Assembly: GCA_902810755.1 (NCBI GenBank)
Contig: CADDYT010000002.1
Location: 1 to 64,000, forward strand
Direction: 5' to 3'
Source of the DNA: Chloroflexota bacterium
GTDB taxonomy: Bacteria; Chloroflexota; Ktedonobacteria; Ktedonobacterales; Ktedonobacteraceae
DNA: 64,000 nucleotides
Below the pieces are notes generated by a model. It was not told the DNA's origin. It ran no database searches and worked only from the letters and a program-made list of their open reading frames with translations. The position numbers were made by a program, and so were the translations under genes. Positions 42,791 through 52,380 of this stretch are shown in pieces (the stretch's first letter is position 1; every line of letters begins with the position of its first letter).

Positions 42791-45292
42791 ATGAAGAACG
42801 TTATGGACATTTTCGAGACAATGGAATACGGCCCGGCCCCCGAATCGCCCACGCCTGCGCTGGTCTGGATTCAGGAACGCCAGCCCTTTGGCCTGTTCAT
42901 TAACAATCAGTGGGTCAAACCGGCCAGTGGCGAATACCTTGAAAGCATTAACCCCGCCACCGGCAAGCCTCTGGCGAAGATCGCCTCGGGCAACAGCGCC
43001 GATGTAGATGCCGCCGTCGCCGCCGCTCGCGCCGCCTTCGAGATGTGGGGGAAGACGCCGGGCCACGTGCGCGCTCGCTATCTCTACGCCATCGCGCGCC
43101 ATATCCAGAAACACTCGCGCTTGCTCGCCGTGCTGGAATCGCTGGACAACGGCAAGCCCATTCGCGAGACCCGCGACATCGATATCCCGCTCGTCGCCCG
43201 CCATTTCTACTATCACGCTGGCTGGGCGCAGCTCATGTCCAGCGCACTGCCCGGCTACGAGCCGCTTGGCGTCGTAGGGCAGATCATCCCCTGGAACTTC
43301 CCTTTGCTCATGCTCGCCTGGAAGATCGCGCCCGCGCTGGCGATGGGCAACACTGTCGTCCTCAAACCCGCGCGCTACACCTCGCTGACTGCGCTCAAAT
43401 TTGCCGAGATCATGCAGGAGATTGACCTGCCGCCCGGCGTGGTCAACATCGTCACGGGTGAGGCTTCACAGGTTGGCGAGGCGCTGGTACGCCATCCCGA
43501 TGTCAACAAGGTCGCCTTCACCGGCTCGACCGAGGTGGGTCGCAGCATTCGCCGCGCCACCGCAGGTTCCGGCAAGAAGCTCTCGCTTGAACTCGGCGGC
43601 AAATCCCCCTTCATCGTCTTCGACGATGCCGACCTCGACAGTGTTGTCGAAGGTGTCGTCGATGCTATCTGGTTTAATCAGGGCCAGGTCTGTTGCGCCG
43701 GTTCGCGCCTGCTCGTGCAGGAAGATATCGCTGACCAGCTCATCACGAAGCTGCGGGCGCGCATGGAGAAGCTGCGCGTTGGCGAGCCGCTGGACAAGGC
43801 CGTCGATATCGGGGCCATCGTCTCACCGGGGCAACTCAAAGAGATTCAGCGGCTCGTTGCCACCGGCGTCGAAGAGGGCGCGCACATCTGGCAACCCTCC
43901 TGGGCCTGCCCGACCGAGGGCTACTTCTTCCCGCCCACCCTCTTTACCAATGTCTCTCCGGCTACCACCATCGCGCAGGTCGAAATCTTTGGCCCCGTGC
44001 TGGTGGCGATGACCTTTCGCACGCCAGCCGAAGCGGTCGCGCTGGCGAACAACACGCGCTACGGCCTCGCCGCCAGCGTGTGGAGCGAGAACATCAACCT
44101 CGCGCTAGATGTTGCGCCAAAAATCAAGGCCGGAACTGTCTGGATCAACTGCACCAACATGTTCGACGCCTCCAGTGGCTTCGGCGGCTACCGCGAAAGC
44201 GGCTTCGGGCGTGAGGGCGGCAAAGAGGGCCTTTACGAATATGTCCGCCCGGCATGGGAAGCGCAAAAGTCCTCCACCTCAGAATTTCCGGTAGCCATAG
44301 ATACTGCATCTGCCAACGGGGCCAGCGCAGCACATGATGGGCAGCGTGCAGGCGAGGAGACCAGGGCAGCGGTGAGTGAAGGCGAGGAAACAGAAGAATT
44401 TTCTACCTCCTCCAACGGCTATCAATCCGCTCTTGCCGGTTTGCCGCCGATTGATCGCACGCCGAAAATGTTCATCAAGGGAAAGCAGGTACGGCCCGAT
44501 TCGGGCTACAGCCGCGAGGTCTACGGGCCGCGAGGGCAGGTGGTTGGTCAGGTGGGCGAGGGCAACCGCAAGGACATTCGCAACGCCGTCGAGGCTGCGC
44601 ATGCCGCCAGTGGCTGGGCGACAGGTACCACCTTTAACAAATCCCAGATTCTCTACTATATCGCCGAAAATCTTTCTGCTCGTGAAGATGAGTTTGCCCG
44701 CCGCATCGTGCAGCAGACCGGTCGTTCGCTGGCCGACGCGCTGGCAGAGGTGCAGGCCAGCATCTCGCGCCTCTTCTCCTACGCTGCCTGGTCTGACAAG
44801 TACGAGGGGAGTGTGCATCGCCCGCCCCTGCGCGGCGTCACGCTGGCGATGAAGGAACCTATCGGCGTTATCGGCATGGCCGCGCCAGATGACTATCCCC
44901 TGCTCGGCTTCGTCTCGCTGATTGCCCCGGCCATTGCCATGGGCAACACGGTAGTAGCCATCCCATCCGAGAAAGCGCCGCTCAGCGCCACCGATTTCTA
45001 TCAGATACTGGAGACCTCCGACGTTCCCCCCGGCGTTGTCAACATCGTCACCGGCGACCGTGACTCGCTCACGCAGGTGCTGGCCGAACATGACGACGTG
45101 GACGCTATGTGGTACTTCGGCAGCGCCGAAGGGTCAAAGCGCGTCGAACTCGCCTCCGCAGGCAACATGAAGCGCACCTGGGTCAACTACGGCCACTCCC
45201 GCGACTGGCTTGATACGACTCAAGGCGAGGGCGAGGAGTTCCTGCGCGAAGCCACCCAGGTGAAAAACATCTGGGTGCCGTATGGAGAGTGA
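42791..45292 (+). CDS. ALDH16-type aldehyde dehydrogenase with two ALDH domains
   Basis: 833 residues. The first domain (about 30-490) is a complete NAD-dependent ALDH: PWNFPLLM, FTGSTEVG, Glu267 in LELGGKSP and the catalytic Cys301 in GQVCCAGS. After a Ser/Glu-rich linker comes a second ALDH-like domain (about 555-833; QILYYIAENL, GVIGMAAPDDYPLL, VVNIVTGD) that ends before any equivalent Cys-containing motif and keeps no catalytic Cys. This is the architecture of ALDH16, in which the C-terminal domain is structural. It is 15 nt after deoC, so it probably oxidises acetaldehyde from deoxyribose breakdown. Confidence 0.88.
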   Translation: MKNVMDIFETMEYGPAPESPTPALVWIQERQPFGLFINNQWVKPASGEYLESINPATGKPLAKIASGNSADVDAAVAAARAAFEMWGKTPGHVRARYLYAIARHIQKHSRLLAVLESLDNGKPIRETRDIDIPLVARHFYYHAGWAQLMSSALPGYEPLGVVGQIIPWNFPLLMLAWKIAPALAMGNTVVLKPARYTSLTALKFAEIMQEIDLPPGVVNIVTGEASQVGEALVRHPDVNKVAFTGSTEVGRSIRRATAGSGKKLSLELGGKSPFIVFDDADLDSVVEGVVDAIWFNQGQVCCAGSRLLVQEDIADQLITKLRARMEKLRVGEPLDKAVDIGAIVSPGQLKEIQRLVATGVEEGAHIWQPSWACPTEGYFFPPTLFTNVSPATTIAQVEIFGPVLVAMTFRTPAEAVALANNTRYGLAASVWSENINLALDVAPKIKAGTVWINCTNMFDASSGFGGYRESGFGREGGKEGLYEYVRPAWEAQKSSTSEFPVAIDTASANGASAAHDGQRAGEETRAAVSEGEETEEFSTSSNGYQSALAGLPPIDRTPKMFIKGKQVRPDSGYSREVYGPRGQVVGQVGEGNRKDIRNAVEAAHAASGWATGTTFNKSQILYYIAENLSAREDEFARRIVQQTGRSLADALAEVQASISRLFSYAAWSDKYEGSVHRPPLRGVTLAMKEPIGVIGMAAPDDYPLLGFVSLIAPAIAMGNTVVAIPSEKAPLSATDFYQILETSDVPPGVVNIVTGDRDSLTQVLAEHDDVDAMWYFGSAEGSKRVELASAGNMKRTWVNYGHSRDWLDTTQGEGEEFLREATQVKNIWVPYGE

Positions 45293-45336
45293 GGCTGTTT
45301 GATCCTCGTGGTCGTCTACAGGCACCGACTTTCTTT

Positions 45337-45382
45337 CAGTGTCAGCGAGGGAGCGTGTGAAGAACTCCTTTCGCTGACACTG
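45337..45382. terminator. Hairpin between convergent ALDH and BNR-protein genes
   Basis: CAGTGTCAGCGA (45337-45348) pairs with TCGCTGACACTG (45371-45382); a GGAG/CTCC pair lengthens the stem past a two-base mismatch. It lies between two stop codons, the position of a bidirectional terminator, though no U tract is visible. Confidence 0.5.
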
Positions 45383-45471
45383 CACGCTTAACGGCTTGTG
45401 CATAGGAGCTTTCGTTGCGTGCCAGGCAGCAAGGCCTTTTACCGGTTTCACTGATAAAAAGGGCCGCACCC

Positions 45472-46920
45472 CTAGGATACCGCAACCGTAGCCGTGTAAA
45501 TGTCCAGCCCATGCAAAGAGCCGTCCGGGTTGTTCCCCGTGCTGTTCGAGTTGTCGGCCCAGGCCGGGTGAGCAAGCCCGTCGTAGAACGATAGCCCTGT
45601 GTAGTCACCGTAGTCGATAGCGTTCCCGGAGTCGTGCGAGTTCGAGGTACCCGCGCTGATCTGGATGTTCGGGGTAAACGTCTGGCCGCCATTGGTACTG
45701 AATGCTCCCCAGAACTGAGCGTCATCATCTGGCACACCATCAGTATCGCCGGGGCCACCGGTACCCAGATCCTTGCGGGAGTCGTACCATACCACAGCAA
45801 GATTCCCGCTTGTCGGATCGAGCGATATCTTCGGCAGGAACTGGCTGTTCGTCGTGTGGTCGTCGTTCACCCGCACCGGGCTGCTCCACGTGACGCCTTC
45901 GTTATCAGAGAAGCGGACGTAGATGTCCGTGTTGTTGCTCTCGTTAGGGTGTTCGAGGGTGTACACCAGATAGACGCGGCCATTGTGGGGACCTCCGGTC
46001 CGATCCCAGGCGAGCCCGGGTTCCGCGTCGACCGAACGGTCGGGTTGCGGCGGGATGAAGTCGAACCCGCCGACATGCGTGTCGGTTACGAATATCCGCG
46101 TACCGAAGCCAGCCGGTCCCAGCCCGTCAGGGTCCACGTTCACGAAGAGCTTGCCTCCGCCCTGCCCGCTCTCAGTAAGCGTACAGACCTGCATAACTTC
46201 ACCACGTGGGCCGATGGCGACATCCCCATAGGTACAGTTGTTCGTGCCAGGGACGACTTCGATGGGGATAAAGCTACCGACCTGTCCGAGTCCCGATACT
46301 GGCGCACCTGTGGCCACAATCGGGCCTCCGCCGTTGAACACCAGCCAGACTTCGCCCTTGCCAGCTGTGATTGTCGGCTGGTCGACGAACCGGAACAGGC
46401 CGCGCTCCCCGCTCGCCGGCAGGCTCTGCTTGGGCGGCTTCGCGATGTTCGCGATGAGGTGGAAGTGGAGGCCGCCATCTGTGCTGAGGGCGATAGGGAC
46501 CTCGTCCTCAACGTTGTAGAGGTAGGTCATGAAGAGGTTGCCGTAATTGTCGAATGACAGGCTGGGGTCGCAACACGCATCCCCCAGGTTGTCATTGTCG
46601 CCGATCAACTTCCTGGTCCAGGTCGCTCCACCGTCGAAGCTCACACCCTCGAACAACCCGGCAGCAGGGTGATCCACGTTCGTCACGATCACAATGTTCT
46701 TCGGGTTGGTCGGGTTGATCGCTACCGTTTCCTCGGACTCGCTGCCCCCTCGCTGACTGACGTCGACGTTGGTCGGCGTGGGGGCGAGCCGCAATCGACT
46801 GCTAGCGCCAACAACACCAACAGAAGTAACCACAAGCGTGGTGGCGATAAGAAGGGCTACCAGGATTGAGCGGATCTGTTCGTTCAACAAAATACTTACC
46901 GTGCATTGAGGGTCTCGCAT
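45472..46920 (-). CDS. Secreted sialidase-like BNR-repeat beta-propeller protein
   Basis: About 482 residues. A signal/anchor (SILVALLIATTLVVTSVGVVGA) is followed by sialidase-type Asp-box repeats: SFDGGATWT, STDGGLHF, SDNEGVTW and FSTNGGQTF. The Arg/Tyr/Glu set of a true sialidase active site is not obvious, so a glycan-binding or unassigned glycosidase role is as likely. AGGAGGTGACT precedes ATG 46920; a longer frame to 46947 would overlap the Cache gene. The Cache-sensor gene lies immediately upstream in the same direction. Convergent with the ALDH gene. Confidence 0.8.
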   Translation of the reverse strand: MRDPQCTVSILLNEQIRSILVALLIATTLVVTSVGVVGASSRLRLAPTPTNVDVSQRGGSESEETVAINPTNPKNIVIVTNVDHPAAGLFEGVSFDGGATWTRKLIGDNDNLGDACCDPSLSFDNYGNLFMTYLYNVEDEVPIALSTDGGLHFHLIANIAKPPKQSLPASGERGLFRFVDQPTITAGKGEVWLVFNGGGPIVATGAPVSGLGQVGSFIPIEVVPGTNNCTYGDVAIGPRGEVMQVCTLTESGQGGGKLFVNVDPDGLGPAGFGTRIFVTDTHVGGFDFIPPQPDRSVDAEPGLAWDRTGGPHNGRVYLVYTLEHPNESNNTDIYVRFSDNEGVTWSSPVRVNDDHTTNSQFLPKISLDPTSGNLAVVWYDSRKDLGTGGPGDTDGVPDDDAQFWGAFSTNGGQTFTPNIQISAGTSNSHDSGNAIDYGDYTGLSFYDGLAHPAWADNSNSTGNNPDGSLHGLDIYTATVAVS

Positions 46921-46936
46921 AGTCACCTCCTGTTTC

Positions 46937-48442
46937 TTATTTACCAACCATCTGTCTTAACTGATTCACAACCTGCTCCAATTGTTCGGCGGTTGCGGTG
47001 GCGGCGGTCGCCCCGGCTGCGAGTTGCTCTGTTACTTGCTCGGTGACTTTGATGGCGGTCGCCAGTTTCTGGTTGCTGGAATCTTGCAACCGGGTGGCAC
47101 GTTCGATATATTGCCCGGCGGCAATCATCTGGGCCAGGGCCTGTTTTGCTGTCTGCGGGTCTAGCTGGTGCCAGTGTTGTGCCAGTTCGGTGCCGATTTG
47201 CGTGAGGCGTTGCGCCGCTACTCTGGTGGCCTGCGTATAATACTGGACAGATTCCAGGCCGACCTGTGATGAATCGACTACCCATGTCTGCTCGTTTGCC
47301 GCGCTTCGCTGCTTTGTTGCCAGCGCGTTCAGTGCCTCTGTATTGCCGCGCAGGTACTCCACCGAGTACATAATCGGGTTGGTGAGGCGCTGGCCGATGA
47401 TGGCTCCGGCAAGGGCCGCGACAATGAGGACTATCAGCGCGATAAGGCAGGTGAAAATGAGTTGCTGATTCGCCGCCGCCGTGACGCTGCTGAGCGGGCT
47501 GAGAACATAATAGCTCCAGGGAACGGTGGAGAGGGTGCGGCGCGTCACTTCGTAAACGCCGTTTTGCCCGACGGGGGTTATCTGGCGTGTGGCATTCCCC
47601 GCCGTGCGCATCTGAGCAAGCGTGCTATCTGCCAGCACCGGTACCGCATTTGCGCTGCCATAACGTTCCTCGCTTTCGATCTGTCGCTCGATAGAAGACG
47701 ACAGTGGAGCGACAGCATGGAACAGGCGCGAGGGATCGGTATCGGCGATACGCACGCCATTTTCATCGAGCAGGAAGGCATAGCTTCCCGCGCCGTTGGC
47801 TCCCAGATCGCCGCGCACTACGTTCCAGATGTAGTCGATGTTGAGCGAAGCGCGGATGAAGCCCAGAAGCTGGTGGCCGATCGGAGTGACAATGGGGGAA
47901 TAAATATCGACGGAAGCCTTTTTGCTGCCGGGGCTGTAGTAGACAGAAGAGATAAAGGTCTGGCCCGCGTCGACGGCTTTGAGGTCTTCCGGTGGCACCA
48001 GATATTGCCCGTGCATCTGCGGAATATTTGTTGTCGGGAAATAGAGACGAGTGTGGCCCTGCGGGTCAAAGAGCGCCCAGGTGGTATAGCGTTTGTCACG
48101 ATAGATGCCTGCAGCCAGGGCGTAGAGGGCGTGATTGATCGAATCCTGCGTCTCTTTTGTCGGCGGGAGAGACAGGAATGATTGCACGGTTGGCACCTGC
48201 CCCAGCGTTTCGGCATCGAGAAGGCGCTCGCCCAGATAGTTGTCGATCAACTGGACGCGGGTCTGGGCATCGGTTGCCATTGATGCGCTGGCCTGGTTGG
48301 TCAGGGCCGGGCGAGTAAAAAACTCACTACCTGCAACGGCCATAATCAAGGGGAGTATCGCGGCAAGCATAAGCAGCGCCGAGACGCGCACAGACAGGGA
48401 AAGCCGTCTGCTGCGTTGGTGAATTATCTCTGGTGAAGTCAT
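46937..48442 (-). CDS. Membrane Cache-domain sensor with coiled-coil cytosolic tail
   Basis: 501 residues. An N-terminal helix (SALLMLAAILPLIMAVAGS) and a second (LIFTCLIALIVLIVAALAGAIIG) flank an extracytoplasmic dCache-like domain of about 270 residues (TWALFDPQGHTRLYFP, SVYYSPGSKKASVDIYSP). The cytosolic part begins with a short HAMP-like RLTNPIM segment and is a long coiled coil (ATAIKVTEQVTEQLAAGATA) without the conserved methyl-accepting signalling tip. It resembles truncated chemoreceptors, so it may signal through a partner; none is adjacent. AAAGGA precedes ATG 48442. Confidence 0.82.
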   Translation of the reverse strand: MTSPEIIHQRSRRLSLSVRVSALLMLAAILPLIMAVAGSEFFTRPALTNQASASMATDAQTRVQLIDNYLGERLLDAETLGQVPTVQSFLSLPPTKETQDSINHALYALAAGIYRDKRYTTWALFDPQGHTRLYFPTTNIPQMHGQYLVPPEDLKAVDAGQTFISSVYYSPGSKKASVDIYSPIVTPIGHQLLGFIRASLNIDYIWNVVRGDLGANGAGSYAFLLDENGVRIADTDPSRLFHAVAPLSSSIERQIESEERYGSANAVPVLADSTLAQMRTAGNATRQITPVGQNGVYEVTRRTLSTVPWSYYVLSPLSSVTAAANQQLIFTCLIALIVLIVAALAGAIIGQRLTNPIMYSVEYLRGNTEALNALATKQRSAANEQTWVVDSSQVGLESVQYYTQATRVAAQRLTQIGTELAQHWHQLDPQTAKQALAQMIAAGQYIERATRLQDSSNQKLATAIKVTEQVTEQLAAGATAATATAEQLEQVVNQLRQMVGK

Positions 48443-48537
48443 GGGTCTCTGTCCTTTGATCTAGTCAGGTCTGTTCTCTATCTCAGGTTCCGCGCAGGGG
48501 AACCAGTTGCAAATTATCTGTGGGTACATGTTGTCTG

Positions 48538-49254
48538 TTATCTTTGCTGGATCAGTGTGGCTGTCTCCAGATCGCGCAACAACTGCTGCACTTCGTCCTG
48601 CCTGCGTCCTGTCAGTCGTACCAGTTCCGCAACAGTACGTTGTCCATCGATGAGCAGGAGGAGGTGACGATGGGCGCGCGAGAGACCTCTGCGTTCAAGC
48701 AGCCACAATGCTTCGTCAAGCTGGCGGGTGCGATACGGGGCGAGAGGCCCTGTATCAGGGTGAGCCGGTGCCGCAACACCGTTACTGGTTGCCTCTGCTC
48801 CCGAAGCGGGAACCTCTGGTGACAGTTGCGTTGGGAATGGTCCGCCCGGACTTCCTGTTTTTCCTGTCGAAACGACTCTCTGTATAGACGGCCTCGTTGG
48901 TTGCGCCGCCGCCGGAAGAACTTTCTGGGAAGCTGATGGAGTGGGCGAGAGAGGTGAGGTAGAAGGAGTAGATAGGGCCGAGAGTTTGCCTGTAGTGCGC
49001 GCGCTGGCATCAGGGATAAAGGTGAAGCGACAGGCGCCCCAGTCAATCAGCCAGTTCAATGCCTCCTGCCCGCTGCGCCAGCCCGTTACTGCCTGGATTA
49101 CCTGCCCGTTTAGAAAAGAAATATACCCCTCCTCATACGTGCTGCCCGCGCCGCGTTCAACGGAGAGTTGCCCCGTCTTGCGTCCAAGCTGGATGACCTC
49201 GATCACATTAGCCAGGCGATCTGTCACCGTTTCTCTCTGCTGTGGCATGAGCAT
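48538..49254 (-). CDS. DUF4388 (PATAN-like) protein with C-terminal winged-helix-like domain
   Basis: 238 residues. The N-terminal 95 residues fit DUF4388: VIEVIQLGRKTGQLSVERG, GYISFLNGQVIQAVTGWRSGQEALNWL. A Pro/Ser/Thr-rich linker follows, and the last 65 residues (ALWLLERRGLSRAHRHLLLLIDGQRTVAELV, then LLRDLETATLIQQR) look like a small winged helix. DUF4388 proteins occur in signalling contexts, often near response regulators, but their role is unknown. The start could be 49254 or 49248; GGAG lies 4 nt before the first. The gene lies 95 nt before the Cache-sensor gene, probably co-transcribed. Confidence 0.78.
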   Translation of the reverse strand: MLMPQQRETVTDRLANVIEVIQLGRKTGQLSVERGAGSTYEEGYISFLNGQVIQAVTGWRSGQEALNWLIDWGACRFTFIPDASARTTGKLSALSTPSTSPLSPTPSASQKVLPAAAQPTRPSIQRVVSTGKTGSPGGPFPTQLSPEVPASGAEATSNGVAAPAHPDTGPLAPYRTRQLDEALWLLERRGLSRAHRHLLLLIDGQRTVAELVRLTGRRQDEVQQLLRDLETATLIQQR

Positions 49255-49427
49255 TCAACTCCATTGTACGCTTGAGCTATCCTCCATAATACACAAGGCA
49301 ACCATGACTATAGCAAAGAATATACCGCCGGGCTATATAATGATAACATAAGCGAGCGAATCTGGCAAAATTCTCTGAGATATGGAGAAAAAAGTACCTG
49401 TCCGGTGGATATGCTGTGACGTGAAAG

Positions 49428-49486
49428 GCATTGTGGACGTGTCATGCTGAGCGAGAGCGAAGCATGACACGTCCACAATGCTTTTT
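49428..49486. repeat. 21-bp stem hairpin of the GTGTCATGC family
   Basis: The arms 49428-49448 and 49461-49481 are perfect 21-bp complements around a 12-nt loop. The arm contains GGACGTGTCATGCT and the right side ends in TTTTT (49482-49486), so on the plus strand it has the form of an intrinsic terminator, although no plus-strand gene ends here. The GTGTCATGCnGAGCG stretch recurs in 3455-3507. It is 44 nt past the stop codon of the minus-strand glycoside hydrolase gene. Confidence 0.65.
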
Positions 49487-49530
49487 CATTGTATCCTGCT
49501 TTCCTGTCCGTTTCTCCCGGTTGTGCGATC

Positions 49531-50790
49531 TCAGCACTGTTCCAGCAGGGCGGAGAAGTAGAGCATGGCGGCGGCTGTCCACGCCTGCACCGAACAGGAT
49601 TGCGGGTAGTCGGCGAGCAGCCATTCGCGGTCAAGGCGTGGCTCGCGGATCCAGCGCGATGGGGTGACGCAGTAGAGTTCGACGGGCAGCTCGAAGGCGT
49701 TGATGGCGCGCATGATGGAGGTGGCGATGGTGCGCGCCTGCTGCTCGAAGCCGTAGTGGCGCAGGCCGATGGCGATGACGGCGTTATCGAAGGGCCAGAC
49801 GGTGCCGCGATGGTAGACGAGCGGGTTGTAGTAGTATGCCTGGTGCGAAAGCGTGCGCACGCCCCAGTCGGTCATGATATCCGGGCGCGCCAGCCGGGCG
49901 GCGATCTGCGCGGCCTCTTCCCCGTCAACTGCCTGGCTCCAGAGCAGGTGACCGACGTTGGATGAGACGGCGCGTACCAGCTTCTTATTTTTATCCAGCG
50001 CGATACCGTGACATGCCTCCTCCTCCATCCAGAACTGGCGTAGCCCTGTGTGGATGGCGGTAATGCGCCGACTGAGGTCCTCATCGAGTTCGCGTGTCAA
50101 CGCGCCTCGCGCCTGATAGAGCGTGCGCATACTGCTGTAGGCGCTGAGGGCGTAGCCCTGCACCTCGATCCAGGCGATGGGATGGTCAACCGCCAGTTCG
50201 CCGGGGAGCAGCACGGCATCCCAGCTATCTTTCCACACCTGATTGAGCAGCCCGTGTCCCTGCGGATTGCGCCGCGCGTACTCAACCAGCCCGTCATTGT
50301 CGCTATCCGCGTAACGCATCGCCCAGTGCAGCGCGGCCACTGTGCCGGGCCAGAGTTCTTCCAGCAGCCTTTTATCTTGAAAGACCTCGTAAAAGTGACG
50401 CATGGCGATCATGTAGAGGAATGTGGCGTCAAACGTGCCGTAGTAGCGCCCGTCCACCATTGGCCAGCCCGCGCGGCTCAGGTGCTGTGGGATGGGATCC
50501 CAGTATTCATGTATGATCTTGCCCGGCTGCTCCTCGTTATAATCGTTCTCGACTGTGCCTTGCAGGTGGGCCATCCCACGTAGCACGGCTGCTGAGAAGT
50601 CGCGTACCCAGAGCCGGTAATCTTCATCTTCGGGCCGCAGTTGCGCCGCTTCCAACGCCAGCATGATGGTCCAGAGTGAGTCGCGCCCGAAAATCGCGTG
50701 AAAATGTTCGCCTGCCCGGCTGGCCGTAATGCCCAGAGGGATGCGCAGCGATTGCAGAGCCTCCTGCCCTGCCTGCCACCAGTTGTTCAA
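49531..50790 (-). CDS. GH15/amylo-alpha-1,6-glucosidase-like (alpha/alpha)6-barrel glycoside hydrolase
   Basis: 419 residues. GRDSLWTIML near the N-terminus and HRGTVWPFDNAVIAIG near the C-terminus, with DSDNDGLVEY in between, are features of the (alpha/alpha)6-barrel glycosidases of the glycogen-debranching GDE-C and GH15-like groups. No signal peptide. The frame has no upstream ATG; TTG 50790 with GGAAGGATC about 10 nt upstream is the best start. It may act on alpha-glucans, fitting the glucokinase and CBM48 genes elsewhere in the window, but the specificity cannot be read. Confidence 0.78.
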   Translation of the reverse strand: MNNWWQAGQEALQSLRIPLGITASRAGEHFHAIFGRDSLWTIMLALEAAQLRPEDEDYRLWVRDFSAAVLRGMAHLQGTVENDYNEEQPGKIIHEYWDPIPQHLSRAGWPMVDGRYYGTFDATFLYMIAMRHFYEVFQDKRLLEELWPGTVAALHWAMRYADSDNDGLVEYARRNPQGHGLLNQVWKDSWDAVLLPGELAVDHPIAWIEVQGYALSAYSSMRTLYQARGALTRELDEDLSRRITAIHTGLRQFWMEEEACHGIALDKNKKLVRAVSSNVGHLLWSQAVDGEEAAQIAARLARPDIMTDWGVRTLSHQAYYYNPLVYHRGTVWPFDNAVIAIGLRHYGFEQQARTIATSIMRAINAFELPVELYCVTPSRWIREPRLDREWLLADYPQSCSVQAWTAAAMLYFSALLEQC

Positions 50791-51272
50791 TGTAGCCGAT
50801 CCTTCCCGCTTTTCGCTCTTGAAATAAATGCGGGACGATCTCCTCTGGCAGCAGGGAACAGGAGAATGGCAAAGCTCATCCTTATAAGAACCGGCAATGC
50901 CCTCCTCTCCCTTCTCTCCTGAAATAAGGATGATCTACCCGCGAGGTTTGCTATGGATATGTTGTATAATAGCTGATAAGGTAGAGATTGTCGAGATTTC
51001 TAGCGGTCTCTCCCCCTTTTGTCCTGGGGGTAACAAGAGCGGTACTGCTGCAAGAGCGGCAGGGAGAGACGAGATGGTACTTTCTGGTAAACGATGATAC
51101 TGCTCATTGTCTGAACCGTCCCGTATTAGCGAAGGCTGTGATATGATAGCAATGCTCTATTATATATCCTTTCTTGCATCGGGCGGAACATTGTACCGTG
51201 TATGTTGTAGGTATCGACTGAAGGTTTGGGCAGCAAATACTCATTAGCGTATAGAAGCAGGGAGCTATGTCG
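50791..51272. other. Divergent intergenic region ahead of cassette B
   Basis: A 482-nt gap between the minus-strand hydrolase and the cassette B sigma gene. A perfect TATAAT (50965-50970) lacks a clear -35 box. If used on the plus strand it would give a leader of nearly 300 nt. Within that leader, GTCTCTCCC (51006-51014) pairs with GGGAGAGAC (51062-51070), enclosing further C/G-rich complementarity. I see no gene here. Confidence 0.4.
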
Positions 51273-52127
51273 ATGGAGTCTCGCGACCACCAGCAATCAC
51301 CCGGCCCTGAGCGCGGCCCGGTCGGGCAGGAACGACCGCAGGCGGCGCACGTGGCTCAAGTGAGCCAGATGTCGCCGGTCACAGAGCCGGTGCCGTCACC
51401 TCCGCTGGCTCAGGCGGCGCAGGGGCCAGGGCCAGCCTTACAACGGCTCTCGATCAACGATCTGGCCCGTTGTTGCGCGGAAGAGACCAGCAAATTTCTC
51501 AAGCAGAGTGTATCGAATGATCGCTATTGTCTAGAGTTATTTCGTCGCGCCATTGTCAATCGTGACGACGACGCCTGGGCCTGTATTTACCAGCAATATG
51601 CGCCGCTCGTCCTCACCTGGGTGACACAGCATCAAAGCGCCGCGCCTCTGCTTGGGCAGGATGGAGGCGCGCCACTGGTCAACGCCGCCTTTGCCAAATT
51701 CTCACAGGCCCTCACCCCTGCCAAGATGGACAATTTCGATTCGCTGGCGGCCATGCTGAAATATCTCAAGATGTGCGTTCACAGCGTCGTCGCCGATGAG
51801 GTGCGGGCGCGCCAGGCCCGGCAGTATGAAGAGACGCTGGAATTGATCGAGCAGGAACCGGCCTCCGACGACCCTGCCGATGACGTGGTTTCCAATATTT
51901 CTGCTCAGCATCTCTGGCAGGTGATCCAGGAGGAACTCAACGGCGAAGATGAGCGCGTCTTGATCTACCTGGCCTATGTTCACGGCATGAAGCCCAGTGA
52001 GATCAGCAGCCAGCACCGCCGCCTGTTCCCGACCGTCGATGATGTCTACCGTATCAAGCGCAATGTACTGGAACGCCTGCGCCGCAATCGCCGCCTGCAA
52101 AGCATGTTCAAACACCAGAGACTGTAG
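51273..52127 (+). CDS. Sigma-70-like transcription factor, cassette B
   Basis: About 284 residues. A Pro/Gln-rich N-terminal extension of some 55 residues precedes RLSINDLARCC, then the region 2-like DRYCLELFRRAI with DAWACIYQQYAPLVLTW and the region 4-like YLAYVHGMKPSEI and VYRIKRNVLERLRRN. It is clearly homologous to the cassette A factor at 15927-16610, sharing the RYCLE motif and the LERLRRN end. ATG 51273 has GGGAG 8 nt upstream and is preferred over ATG 51267, which is too close to it. An anti-sigma-like gene follows 253 nt later. Confidence 0.8.
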   Translation: MESRDHQQSPGPERGPVGQERPQAAHVAQVSQMSPVTEPVPSPPLAQAAQGPGPALQRLSINDLARCCAEETSKFLKQSVSNDRYCLELFRRAIVNRDDDAWACIYQQYAPLVLTWVTQHQSAAPLLGQDGGAPLVNAAFAKFSQALTPAKMDNFDSLAAMLKYLKMCVHSVVADEVRARQARQYEETLELIEQEPASDDPADDVVSNISAQHLWQVIQEELNGEDERVLIYLAYVHGMKPSEISSQHRRLFPTVDDVYRIKRNVLERLRRNRRLQSMFKHQRL

Positions 52128-52380
52128 TGTTTCCATTCCAGACGGGAGGTCGGGAAAAGGGTTGGTCCGGCTGCTTTTCTCCGGGGGCATATCATCAAAC
52201 CTGAAAAGGTCAGGGGTAAAGGCAACAGGGATGCCAAAATGGGAAAGAGCGTCGTTTATTGAGGTAAAGAGGACAGGATAATCTCGTATGTAGCATGCAG
52301 CCCGCGCGGTCTGGGGAGAGTCGTTGCAGGGCTGCGAGCGATGCTGCCTATGATGGATTTAGAACACAAAGGAAACGTTC

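Noticed and set aside
41855..43216. A 453-codon minus-strand frame under deoC and the ALDH gene
   Set aside because: It spans two well-supported plus-strand genes with catalytic motifs and has no recognisable domain.
51006..51070. Known riboswitch in the cassette B leader
   Set aside because: A short stem is visible but none of the conserved cores I know (TPP, cobalamin, SAM, glycine) can be recognised.
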